DNA from: Methylophaga sp. OBS1
GTDB lineage: Bacteria; Pseudomonadota; Gammaproteobacteria; Nitrosococcales; Methylophagaceae
NCBI RefSeq assembly: GCF_026319365.1
Contig: NZ_JAPDMS010000001.1
Span: 932,456-996,455, forward strand
Reading direction: 5' to 3'
Length of the DNA: 64,000 nucleotides
The notes under the pieces were generated by a model that had not been told where the DNA came from, ran no database searches, and was given only the letters and a program-made list of their open reading frames with translations. Of the stretch, positions 17,792 through 26,886 are shown one piece after another. The position numbers and the translations under genes were made by a program. The number at the start of each line of letters is the position of its first letter. Position 1 is the stretch's first letter.

Positions 17792-20700
17792 AGGTAGCCT
17801 CTTGAGTAACTGGCGACGATTTTATCGGCATTCAGTTCTTCAGCCTGACAGGCGACAATGGCAGACAACATTCTTTCGTAGGCCTGATTAAGACTGCTAA
17901 CCCCATGCTGGGCTCTCGCATGCTCAGCACGCTGATATAAAGCATAAATTTCACGGGCATTAGCATGGTATGCATCATGTGCCAGGCTCAGCTCCGACAG
18001 GTGACTGGCTTTGAATAACTGCTCTTTCTGTCCGGCTTCAATCCACACCCCAGAGTGGCATCGGCTTGTGTTCATGATTGGCCACTCCAGACTCGAATCC
18101 GCGGCAGCATTGATTCTGGCTAAAAAGCGGGCGTGCCATTGTTTGAACGTCAAGCTCAGTAAAGTGGATTTGTTATCGGCCAGTGACCGGGGTTTGGCAG
18201 CATAATTGAGCCAGCTTTGTTCAGGCCGGTATCGTTTCAGCCAGGAAGAAAAGTCTCCGGCCGGCATGGGGCGGGCAATACCAAAGCCCTGTGCAAGATG
18301 GCAGCCCATGGCCAGCAGCATAAGACCGTGTTCTCTGGACTCGACGCCTTCAGCGATTACCTTGCGGCTGAAAGACTCGGCCAGGCCAATGACACCATCC
18401 ACGATCACATAATCATTGGGATCATCGAGCATATCCTGAATAAAGCTTTTATCAATCTTGACTGTATCGGCAGAGAAAGAGCGTAAATGGGTCAGTGACG
18501 AATAGCCGGTACCAAAATCATCCAAAGCGACGCTGACGCCCAGTCTGTTGCGACAAGCATCAATCGTTTCACGAATTTTCTTCAGATCAGCGAGCACACT
18601 GCTTTCCAATACTTCCAGCTGCAGTTGCTGAGGGTTAAGATCCGGGTACTCATTGAGCGCGTATGCGAGTCTGGAGACAAAGGAGGATTGCTGCAGATGG
18701 TGAGAGGCGATATTAACGCTGATCTCCAGCTCGATATCCTGCTTAGACCATTCATGCAGTTGACGGATCGCCTGGTTGATCACCCACTCACCGACTTCGA
18801 CTTCCAGCTCAGTATTGGAGATTTGTGGCAGAAAACTGAGTGGCGGGATCAGGCCTTGTTCCGGATGTTGCCAGCGTAGCAGGGCTTCGACACCATAAAC
18901 TTCACCTGTTCCCATAATAATTTTAGGCTGGTAAAACAAGGTTAATTCATCAGCATAGAGCGCTTTTTTAACCTGATCCTGAACCAGCTGTTTTTCGCTA
19001 ACGACTTTGTCGTGATAACTATCAAACACATTGTAACGATGTTTGCCGGCGATTTTTGCCTGATACATGGCCTGGTCGGCATGACGGAGCAGGGTGTCGA
19101 CATCCTCATCATCACGTGGATACAGCGTCGTGCCAATCGATGCGGAAATATAGTGCGAGTAACCGTTGATCAGGAAGGGCATTTCCAGGTTGTGAAGAAT
19201 GCGATCCAGGGTCCGCATACACTCTTTTTCAGAGTTGATATCATTCAGTAACAGGGCAAACTCATCACCGCCCAGGCGGGATACTGTATCTTCTCCCCGC
19301 ACACTGTCCAGCAGTCTTTGGGCCACTTCGACCAGCAACTGATCCCCGGTTTCATGACCATAGTTATCGTTAACCGGTTTAAAGTTATCCAAATCAATAA
19401 AGCAGACAGCCAGTAATGTCTGATTCCGCTTACTATGCAGGATCGCCTGGTTGAAGCGATCAGCAAACAGCGCGCGGTTAGGCAGAGAGGTAAGCACATC
19501 GTAATGTGCCATCATGCTCAATTGTTCTTGTTGTTCCTTACTACGGGTAATATCAGAGAATATCCCGACGAAAAATTCAATCTTGCCATGTTTGTCTTTC
19601 AGGGAAGAGATAGAAAGCTGCTCTGCATAGATTTCCCCATTTTTATTCCGGTTCCAAACCTCACCTTTCCAGAATCCCACCGTTTGCAGTTGTTGCCACA
19701 TTTCTTCATAGAAAGTCTGAGACTGACGTCCTGAGTTCAGTATTGAAGGACTCTGTCCCAGTACATCATGACGTTCATAACCGGTGATTTTGTTAAAAGC
19801 CGGGTTGACGTCAACGATCAGGCCTTCCCGATCCGTCACCATGATGCCTTCCAGAATGTTCTCAAACACCTCGCGTGAAAGGCGCAGTGCTTCTTCAGCA
19901 CGCTTACGGCTGGTAATGTCACGACCAATGCCCAGCATACCGATAATATCGTTGCTGGCATCGAGTATCGGGGTTTTGATGATTTCGAGCACTTCTTCAT
20001 GACCATCGGATTTAAAGCAATACTTTTCTTCCTCAATACTGGGCATGCGGAGTTGCAATACCTGTTGATCATCAAGCTCAATCTGACTGGCCTGTGAAGC
20101 AGGCATATGCGCGTGGTCGGTCTGTCCCAGAATATCCTCCCGGGTTTTGCCCATAAAGCGCTCATAGCGACTGTTGCAGTCTAAATAAATACCAGTCGGG
20201 TCCTTAATCCAGACCAGGTCGGGAATCGCTGTGAAAGTACTGCGGAGAAACTGGTGACGTTTTTCAATTTCTTTCAGATATTGAGTCACCTTAGTTTCAC
20301 TGATCCTGAGCGAGTAGTTCTGCCTGGCAATGACCAGTAACAACAGCAGAATCAGGCTGGATGCGACAACCAGCGCGATAATAAGCTCATGATGCTGATG
20401 CCAGATCTGCACCAGGCTGACATCGGCTTCGACATCAAATGGTGGCAACCCCAACTCTCGCATGGATAGTTCCACCGGCAGATAATCGGCAGGCACAGTA
20501 AAGCCGGAAATACCGATTTGCTGACTGACCGGGTGGCTGGGCTCCAGCGCCAGAATAGCCGAAGCTACACGTCGGGCAGTCGACTCCCGTACTTTCGGCA
20601 GTGCGATAAAGGGCCACTCAGGAAACAGACGGGTGCTGGTCACGAACGGGTAGTCTGACAGTGCTTGACGATTGATGATATTAATTTCATCCAGCGACAG

Positions 20701-21324
20701 TAATCCTTCGGCCGCCATCTGTTCCAATGCACTGGTTCTGACAAAACCCACATCCGCCTCGCCATCACGTAATGCCTGCAACACTCTGTCGTGAGGCGAT
20801 CCGGTAAAGACTAAATCAAGCGCATTGATATTGATGCCGGCCTGATGTAGTTCATACAGTGGCGCCTGATAACCGCCCAGAAAACCATCACCGGGGGCGG
20901 CAATGGTGTGCGCCTTAACATCTGCCAGCGTTTTTATTTCAGCACTATCTTTCAGACTAAAAATCACACCACCCAGCGCCGAAACCGGGTGACCGTTTTC
21001 CAACCTGACGAGGGTACCAAGAGCGCCTGATAATGGGTATTTGGTCCGCATCTGGATGAAGTGACGGGGGTTAGTAAAAACAAAATCAAAGCGGTTTTGC
21101 TGAACCCCTTGTTCCAGCTCATCCAACTCCAGAATATGCAGTACAAAGTCAGCATCAGCGACCTGTTCTTCGAGATAGGACTCAAGGTATTGCCAGCGTT
21201 GTTCAATAACCTCGACGGGGCGATAGGCAAAAATACCGAGATGAAAGGTTTCTGCTGCCTGACTCAGACCGGGCAGCCATAATAATAAAAATAAGAGAGC
21301 GACGCTCAAACGCTCTTTAGTCAT
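17788..21324 (-). CDS. PhnD-like sensor with PAS-PAS-GGDEF-EAL-CZB domains
   Basis: A 1178-residue transmembrane c-di-GMP enzyme. Order: signal peptide (about 1-23), periplasmic PhnD-type binding domain (about 25-290), one membrane helix (about 315-335), two PAS domains (about 350-470 and 480-600), GGDEF at 685-689 with an inhibitory RxxD site (RGED) at 676-679, EAL with GVEALLRW at 811-818 and DDFGTG near 935. The C-terminal extension (about 1055-1130) matches a CZB zinc-binding domain: His near 1064, CxxGxW from Cys1089, HxxxH at 1116/1120. Both enzymatic motifs look intact. Its start overlaps the upstream lipoprotein gene by 4 bases, so the two are co-translated. Confidence 0.9.
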   Translation of the reverse strand: MTKERLSVALLFLLLWLPGLSQAAETFHLGIFAYRPVEVIEQRWQYLESYLEEQVADADFVLHILELDELEQGVQQNRFDFVFTNPRHFIQMRTKYPLSGALGTLVRLENGHPVSALGGVIFSLKDSAEIKTLADVKAHTIAAPGDGFLGGYQAPLYELHQAGININALDLVFTGSPHDRVLQALRDGEADVGFVRTSALEQMAAEGLLSLDEINIINRQALSDYPFVTSTRLFPEWPFIALPKVRESTARRVASAILALEPSHPVSQQIGISGFTVPADYLPVELSMRELGLPPFDVEADVSLVQIWHQHHELIIALVVASSLILLLLLVIARQNYSLRISETKVTQYLKEIEKRHQFLRSTFTAIPDLVWIKDPTGIYLDCNSRYERFMGKTREDILGQTDHAHMPASQASQIELDDQQVLQLRMPSIEEEKYCFKSDGHEEVLEIIKTPILDASNDIIGMLGIGRDITSRKRAEEALRLSREVFENILEGIMVTDREGLIVDVNPAFNKITGYERHDVLGQSPSILNSGRQSQTFYEEMWQQLQTVGFWKGEVWNRNKNGEIYAEQLSISSLKDKHGKIEFFVGIFSDITRSKEQQEQLSMMAHYDVLTSLPNRALFADRFNQAILHSKRNQTLLAVCFIDLDNFKPVNDNYGHETGDQLLVEVAQRLLDSVRGEDTVSRLGGDEFALLLNDINSEKECMRTLDRILHNLEMPFLINGYSHYISASIGTTLYPRDDEDVDTLLRHADQAMYQAKIAGKHRYNVFDSYHDKVVSEKQLVQDQVKKALYADELTLFYQPKIIMGTGEVYGVEALLRWQHPEQGLIPPLSFLPQISNTELEVEVGEWVINQAIRQLHEWSKQDIELEISVNIASHHLQQSSFVSRLAYALNEYPDLNPQQLQLEVLESSVLADLKKIRETIDACRNRLGVSVALDDFGTGYSSLTHLRSFSADTVKIDKSFIQDMLDDPNDYVIVDGVIGLAESFSRKVIAEGVESREHGLMLLAMGCHLAQGFGIARPMPAGDFSSWLKRYRPEQSWLNYAAKPRSLADNKSTLLSLTFKQWHARFLARINAAADSSLEWPIMNTSRCHSGVWIEAGQKEQLFKASHLSELSLAHDAYHANAREIYALYQRAEHARAQHGVSSLNQAYERMLSAIVACQAEELNADKIVASYSRGYL

Positions 21325-22280
21325 GGCAGGAATTCGTCACTAAAAAGTTGTTGGGTCCGCTTTGCATCCTGATGATAAGGAAATAACCCCAGTCGTAATA
21401 TATTCTCAGCGACCTGAGTCAGCTGAGGGTTGTCTGGTGATAGCAATTTTTTATTGTGTTCGATGTTGGGTAATCCCAAACCCTGATAGAGATACATCAC
21501 TTCACCGCTGGGAACATCAAGCCTGCTGGACATTCGATACGAGGCATCCTGAGGATTGGTAAGAAAGTGTTTCTGGGCCTTGAAAAAACCGGACACCAAA
21601 AGATGAAGCATGGCCGACTGCTCCTCAACCAGATCGGATCTTACAGCTAATACATCGACAATGGTGTCCGGAACTTGACTGCTGTCGAAAAGAACACGGC
21701 CTCCCTGGCGTAGTATCTGGCTGGCTGCCGGCTCATAGGTCACAATTGCATCCACATTTCCTTCCCGCCACAAATCAACATGCTGATCAATGGTGGCAGG
21801 TAAGAGGGTGAATGCATCCGTTTTTATGCCTGCACTTTCAGTGGCTTTTGCAAATAGCAGTCTGCCCACCGCCGTCTCTTCCAGCGCGATGGTTTTCCCT
21901 TTAAGTTGCGCCAGAGAATCAATGTTCATCCTGGCTATCAATTGATCAGCCCCCACAGAAATATCCATGATGAGAATAATGGTTAAATCAAGCCCCTGAT
22001 TCCTTGCAACTAACACTTCATCCAGCGTTAAGGTGGCAGCGTCGGCCTGGTTTTGTTTTAACTTTTCAATTGATTGAGTCGCAGAACCGGTATCGACTAA
22101 AGTCACATGCTCTTGGGGTATGTAACCCAGTTGTTGGCCCAAATAGAGGAACTCGTAGCCAGGCCAGACATGTGTAGCAACCCGCAGCGCTGATTCCTTG
22201 TCACTGCAGGCCGTGATAAAAGCGGATAAAACGAATAAAAACAAAACTCGCAGAAAGCGGTAAACAGGGTTCAGAGTCAT
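21321..22280 (-). CDS. Substrate-binding lipoprotein, NMT1/SsuA-like
   Basis: A 319-residue periplasmic binding protein of the NMT1/TauA/SsuA fold with a lipobox (FITAC, Cys about residue 25). The N-terminal lobe begins with LRVATHVWPGYEFLYLGQQLGY, and a SATQSIEKLKQNQADAATLTLDEV segment is typical of the family (nitrate, sulfonate, taurine or thiamine-precursor ligands). No ABC permease or ATPase lies nearby. Its stop overlaps the start of the PhnD-GGDEF-EAL gene, so it probably serves as a ligand presenter for that sensor rather than for import. The ligand is unknown. Confidence 0.85.
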   Translation of the reverse strand: MTLNPVYRFLRVLFLFVLSAFITACSDKESALRVATHVWPGYEFLYLGQQLGYIPQEHVTLVDTGSATQSIEKLKQNQADAATLTLDEVLVARNQGLDLTIILIMDISVGADQLIARMNIDSLAQLKGKTIALEETAVGRLLFAKATESAGIKTDAFTLLPATIDQHVDLWREGNVDAIVTYEPAASQILRQGGRVLFDSSQVPDTIVDVLAVRSDLVEEQSAMLHLLVSGFFKAQKHFLTNPQDASYRMSSRLDVPSGEVMYLYQGLGLPNIEHNKKLLSPDNPQLTQVAENILRLGLFPYHQDAKRTQQLFSDEFLP

Positions 22281-22434
22281 TCCTCGTTGTGAAGATAAAA
22301 AAATTAGCTGACTAATAGTTTGGCATCAGTAAAAAATTATTGCATTGATCCAGCACAAAATGCAGCAAGAATTCAGCCAAAGCGACAAAAGAAATAGCTG
22401 TGACAATGAATAGGTATTTATTTTGCCTGTTTAT

Positions 22435-23484
22435 ATGGTAATACCGGGTCTGGATCGTTATGATAACGCACCATTATTGTGCAATCTGAGTGAGTTGATG
22501 CGCTTCAAAACCAATCGAGACGCCGTGGCCCAATGGCTTGGCATTGAACGCAACCAGACCAGTCATACTGAAAAAGTGATTTCGGCTTTCGGCGCCGGGA
22601 CCGGTATTGCGATGACAGTGCTGTTTTCAATGTGGTTGATTACACAGACGGATATCGGCGCTACAGGAAGCTTGCTGATTATCAGCTCAATGGGGGCTTC
22701 GGCGGTGTTGTTATTTGCTGTGCCACATGGGGCATTATCGCAGCCCTGGCCGGTTTTTGGCGGCCATATGACTGCCGCTTTTATCGGTATAACTTGTCAA
22801 CGGTGGTTGCCATCTAGCTTTGTTACCGCGGGCATTGCTGTCGGGGTGGCAGTGGGGGTGATGTACTATTTACGCTGCATCCATCCCCCGGGTGGCGCCA
22901 GCGCCCTGACAACTCTAATAGGTGGCAGTGAAGTTGTTGATATGGGTTATCAGTTTCTGTTTTATCCGCTACTGCTTAATGTCATCGTCATACTGGGCAT
23001 TGCGATGAGCTTTAATTTTTTCTTTCCCTGGCGGCGCTATCCGGCCCATATCAACACACGGCATCTGACTGAAAACACTGGTCAATTATCGACATCGGAT
23101 TATGTCCTTACCACGGAGGATTTCAATGCGGCGATCCATAAACTGGACTCCTTCGTTGATATTACTGAGGAAGGATTGACTGAACTGCTGGAGCAGGCCA
23201 GGCAGCATGCACAATACAGTGTGAATCACCCTGATGAGATTAAGCGAGGCCACTATTACAGCAACGGTAATATCGGTAATCTGTGGGGCGTCCGCCAAGT
23301 CATCGATGAGGCTGACAATCAATCCCCGGGAAAGGACAAAGTCATCTATAAAACAGTGGCCGGACAAAACTTGTATGAAACCGGTTACTGTGAACGCGAA
23401 ACCTTCCGCCAGTGGGCTCGCTACGAAGTGGTGGAAACCCGGGGCTTATGGGTAAAAGCGGATAAGCCTGAACAGATCAGCTGA
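22435..23484 (+). CDS. HPP-family membrane protein
   Basis: About 349 residues. The first half holds several membrane helices (about 50-190) with the family signature CIHPPGGASALTTLIGG. The C-terminal half (about 215-349) is a soluble extension with charged helices of unknown role. HPP proteins have been linked to nitrite transport in plants and cyanobacteria, but a general function is not established. The start is uncertain: TTG 22423, ATG 22435 and ATG 22498 are all in frame, and the HPP domain would be complete from any of them. Confidence 0.8.
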   Translation: MVIPGLDRYDNAPLLCNLSELMRFKTNRDAVAQWLGIERNQTSHTEKVISAFGAGTGIAMTVLFSMWLITQTDIGATGSLLIISSMGASAVLLFAVPHGALSQPWPVFGGHMTAAFIGITCQRWLPSSFVTAGIAVGVAVGVMYYLRCIHPPGGASALTTLIGGSEVVDMGYQFLFYPLLLNVIVILGIAMSFNFFFPWRRYPAHINTRHLTENTGQLSTSDYVLTTEDFNAAIHKLDSFVDITEEGLTELLEQARQHAQYSVNHPDEIKRGHYYSNGNIGNLWGVRQVIDEADNQSPGKDKVIYKTVAGQNLYETGYCERETFRQWARYEVVETRGLWVKADKPEQIS

Positions 23485-23563
23485 CTGTTGTCATCCTGTC
23501 TTTTATTTCAACGACGACAGTCGCTATGATGAGCACAAAAACCTGACCTGAAAGAGCCTGAAC

Positions 23564-24739
23564 ATTAATTCTCCAGATTTAAGCAGACGAAAAGTCATTA
23601 TCGCCGGTATCAGTGCCCTGATTCTGACCGTTGGCATTGCGCGGTTTACCTATACACCGTTTCTGCCATTAATGCTGGAACAGGCAGGGCTGTCGACCCT
23701 GGCCGGTGGTTGGCTGGCTACTTTTAATTACAGTGGTTATCTGCTCGGTGTCATCCTGATTGCCTGGATCAGTGATCTGGAGCTTAAATTCAAACTCTAC
23801 AGGCTCAATTTGATCCTGGCTGTGCTCAGCACCATCGCTATGGGCATGACTACCCATGTGGTTTTATGGAGCCTGTTCAGGCTGATTGCCGGCTTATCCA
23901 GCACCGCCGGCATCATTCTCGCAGCGGGATTTGTGATGAGTTGGCTGAAACGTCATCAGTTCCGAGGTAATCTGGGCCTGCACTTCTCCGGTCTGGGGCT
24001 GGGTATAGCGATTCCGGGCATGGCCATTGTCTGGATGAACCATCACCTTGACTGGGCGCTGCAATGGGTTGTGATGGGTATATTCGGTCTGGTGTTTTTT
24101 ATACCAGCCTGGCGTTGGATGCCAGCGCCGGTCAAACAAGCTGAGCAGCATGACAGCCAGTTCAAACCACCATCCAGAAGCTGGATGAATCTGATGATTG
24201 CGGCGTATTTCTGTGCCGGTGTCGGCTACGTAGTCAGCGCCACCTTTATTGTAGCGATTCTTGAACATATGCCGGCGCTGGCGGGCTGGGGAGACTGGAT
24301 CTGGGTAATCCTGGGCCTGACCGCGGTACCGTCCTGTGTGGTCTGGGACAAAATTTCCCACCGTCTGGGGGAGACCAGCGCTTTAATCGCGAGTTACAGC
24401 ATTCTGCTGATATCGATCATTATTCCGGCCCTGACTAACAGCCTCTGGCTCAATGTACTGGGGGCGATACTGTTCGGCGGGACATTTGCCGGTGTTGTCA
24501 GCCTGATGCTGGTATTCATCGGTCATAAGTTTCCCCATAACCCGGCTAAGGCGATGGCGAAACTGACCATCAGCTATGGCATCGCGCAGATTACCGCACC
24601 GGCGATTGCCGGTTATATCGCAACACTGACCGGTAGTTATAGCGGAGCGCTGTGGCTGGCTGCAGCCTGCATGGCGGTCGGTATTGCATGTTTATGGCAG
24701 ATTCACCGCATTAGTCGCGACGGGGAAAATGCAGTGTAA
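23564..24739 (+). CDS. MFS transporter, YbfB/YjiJ family, non-AUG start
   Basis: Twelve-helix major facilitator of about 391 residues, inner membrane, substrate unknown. From the first ATG (23672) the protein would begin in the middle of helix 1. In the same open frame upstream the codons read ...SRRKVIIAGISALILTVGIARFTYTPFLP, the conserved first helix of this family. The frame is open only from the TGA at 23549, so translation must begin at a rare codon: ATT 23564 (with AAAGAG 7 bases upstream) or CTG 23558. The last 29 bases overlap the convergent histidine kinase gene. Confidence 0.75.
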   Translation: MNSPDLSRRKVIIAGISALILTVGIARFTYTPFLPLMLEQAGLSTLAGGWLATFNYSGYLLGVILIAWISDLELKFKLYRLNLILAVLSTIAMGMTTHVVLWSLFRLIAGLSSTAGIILAAGFVMSWLKRHQFRGNLGLHFSGLGLGIAIPGMAIVWMNHHLDWALQWVVMGIFGLVFFIPAWRWMPAPVKQAEQHDSQFKPPSRSWMNLMIAAYFCAGVGYVVSATFIVAILEHMPALAGWGDWIWVILGLTAVPSCVVWDKISHRLGETSALIASYSILLISIIIPALTNSLWLNVLGAILFGGTFAGVVSLMLVFIGHKFPHNPAKAMAKLTISYGIAQITAPAIAGYIATLTGSYSGALWLAAACMAVGIACLWQIHRISRDGENAV

Positions 24740-26090
24740 AGCAGGTCTGCTCCTCGTCAGATTCCAGCGAGATGCTGCCACCATGTGCCGTAACAATCGA
24801 TTTGACCAGTGCCAGTCCCAAGCCCGTGCCTTTGTTCTCCGTACCCCGGGAACGATAGAAGCGGTCAAACAATTTGTCTCTGTCCGATTCTGGTATCGGC
24901 CCGCCTGCATTTGATACTGTGATTTGCACTTCGTCCGGCAAAGACGCCATGTGCAGTTTGACCCAACTTCCCTTGGGACTGTGACGAATAGCATTGGTGA
25001 GCAGATTGCCGACAGCGCGTCTTATCATCAAACGGTTAGCCTGCAGCGTCGCCTCGCCCCCAGCAGACAGATTCATTGCCTTATCTTCAGCCAGAATGGA
25101 ATAAAACTCTAATAAGTTATTGATTTCATTGCTCAGATTAATTGTCTCAATATCTGGTAATTGCTGAGTGTTGTCAGTCTGTGCCAGAAACAGCATATCG
25201 GCGATCATCTGACTCATGCGCTGTAACTCTTCCATGCTGGAATAGAGCACCTCACGATATTCATCGGACCTTCTGTCAGCACTCAGCGCCACCTGAGTCT
25301 GGGTCATTAAGGAAGTCACCGGTGTCCGCAGTTCATGAGCGATATCTGAGGAATAATCGGCCAGATGCTGAAAAGCGTCATCAATGCGTCTCATCATGGC
25401 ATTCAGAGAGTTTGATAGCTGAGCCAGTTCTCTGGGGACCTGGTTGGTGTCGAGCGGATCATTCAATTGCGATACGGACAGATTACGAATCTTTTTCACG
25501 ATGGCCGAGAGCGGTCGTAATGAATAGCGAATCGCCAACCAGCCCAGCACGGTGGACATGACAATCGCGGCTAACAGAATCAGCCACAGACTCTGATTGA
25601 ACTGCTGTAGGAAGCTGAGGTGGTAATCAATCGCGATGGCTGCAGTAATGTGAAATGACTGTCCGCTTGTGGTTTCAAAACCTTGATAGCGAAGCCGATA
25701 ATGTCGTTTATCCGCCGTTTCCAGCGTGACGGGCTGCTCCGCGACCTCAGCCTGCCAGCGCAATAACTCAGCAGCGTCCGGATCACTCAGGTAAACCCTG
25801 TGCCCCTTAGCCTCACTTACCAGCAGAAGAGGATGATGATGCCCAATAAGAATATCTTCGAAACGCTGAGGCAGATTGTCACCTCCCTGTTCCAGGGTGA
25901 TTTCAACCCGCTTGATAATCGCCTCTAACTCGGCATTGTCACCGACTTTGAAATGGTGGCGAATAGCCGTTTCAACAAACACGCCCAGACCGCTGATTAC
26001 AATCAACATAATCAACGCAAACAACAGGGTTTGTCTGGCAGCCAGCGATAAGGATTTGAATTTAGTCCTGGCTTGTTGCATCACAGACAT
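24711..26090 (-). CDS. copS: Copper-responsive sensor histidine kinase (CopS/CusS-like)
   Basis: Inner-membrane kinase of 459 residues: membrane helix (about 18-38), periplasmic sensor loop (about 40-165), second helix (about 167-190), HAMP, HisKA with the phospho-accepting His in DIAHELRTPVTS (near 255), and HATPase with NLLTNAIRHSPKG and GTGLGLALVK. It overlaps the response-regulator gene by 29 bases. Its position divergent from copAB supports copper sensing; the periplasmic loop contains several His. The metal specificity is inferred. Confidence 0.88.
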   Translation of the reverse strand: MSVMQQARTKFKSLSLAARQTLLFALIMLIVISGLGVFVETAIRHHFKVGDNAELEAIIKRVEITLEQGGDNLPQRFEDILIGHHHPLLLVSEAKGHRVYLSDPDAAELLRWQAEVAEQPVTLETADKRHYRLRYQGFETTSGQSFHITAAIAIDYHLSFLQQFNQSLWLILLAAIVMSTVLGWLAIRYSLRPLSAIVKKIRNLSVSQLNDPLDTNQVPRELAQLSNSLNAMMRRIDDAFQHLADYSSDIAHELRTPVTSLMTQTQVALSADRRSDEYREVLYSSMEELQRMSQMIADMLFLAQTDNTQQLPDIETINLSNEINNLLEFYSILAEDKAMNLSAGGEATLQANRLMIRRAVGNLLTNAIRHSPKGSWVKLHMASLPDEVQITVSNAGGPIPESDRDKLFDRFYRSRGTENKGTGLGLALVKSIVTAHGGSISLESDEEQTCFTLHFPRRD

Positions 26091-26745
26091 AGCCCATGCC
26101 CCGAACAGTATGAATTAATTTCAGTTCATAGCCTTCATCGACCTTGGAACGTAAGCGACGAATTGCCACATCAATGACATTGGTGTCACTGTCAAAGTTA
26201 ATATCCCACACCATGGAGGCAATCATGGAGCGGGGCAGGACCTGGCCCTGATGCCTGACCAGCAATTCCAGCAAGGCAAATTCTTTGACGGTGAGCCGGA
26301 TTTGTTGACCGCCGCGATAGACCCGGCGTCCGATTAGATCGATTTCCAGATCAGCGAGTGTCAAAACTGACTCTGCAATCGGCTGCTGGCCGCGCCTAAG
26401 TAATGTTCTGATACGGGCAAGCAGTTCGGCAAAAGCAAAGGGTTTCACCAGGTAATCATCAGCACCGGCTTCCAGCCCGGTAACCCGGTCCTCGATGCTG
26501 GCTTTGGCAGTCAGTAACAACACGGGCGGTGCCGTTCCCTGCGCCTGTATCTGCTTAAGTACCTGCAAGCCATCCATGTCCGGCAGCATTCTGTCTAGAA
26601 TCACCAAATCAAAAGGGGTACTGGCCTGTTCGTGTAACCCATCGATGCCATGACGAACCCAGCTCACGACAAAAGAAGCCTCGGTCAGACCCTGCGTCAG
26701 ATATCGACCAGTTTTCTCGTCATCTTCAATGATCAACAGGCGCAT
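26062..26745 (-). CDS. copR: OmpR-family response regulator (CopR/CusR-like)
   Basis: A 227-residue regulator with a receiver domain (about 1-115; acidic pocket IEDDE, phospho-acceptor Asp in LVILDRMLPDMDG, Lys in YLVKPFAFAEL) and a winged-helix DNA-binding domain (about 130-225; NVIDVAIRRLRSKVD, HTVRGMGYVCD). I start it at ATG 26745, where the conserved MRLLIIEDDE begins; an upstream ATG at 26802 would add an unconserved 19-residue tail. It is divergent from copA across a palindromic operator. Confidence 0.92.
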   Translation of the reverse strand: MRLLIIEDDEKTGRYLTQGLTEASFVVSWVRHGIDGLHEQASTPFDLVILDRMLPDMDGLQVLKQIQAQGTAPPVLLLTAKASIEDRVTGLEAGADDYLVKPFAFAELLARIRTLLRRGQQPIAESVLTLADLEIDLIGRRVYRGGQQIRLTVKEFALLELLVRHQGQVLPRSMIASMVWDINFDSDTNVIDVAIRRLRSKVDEGYELKLIHTVRGMGYVCDATSQD

Positions 26746-26803
26746 AAAGGTTCCAAATCCAGTTAGCCTGCCAGTGCGAGTCTGACAGCTTGATGAAGCC
26801 AAG

Positions 26804-26819
26804 ATGACATTTTTGTCAT
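26804..26819. promoter_or_regulatory. CusR/CopR-type palindromic operator
   Basis: A perfect ATGACA-TTTT-TGTCAT palindrome in the copR/copA intergenic region, 68 bases upstream of the copA ATG. It matches the core of the known CusR/CopR boxes (TGACA and TGTCA half-sites separated by 4-6 bases). It can serve both divergent units. Confidence 0.75.
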
Positions 26820-26886
26820 GTTGGCGTCACCTTGCTGAAAGCTGTTGTTTGCTAGCTTGGCGTTATCAACATAAAAGCACATCACT

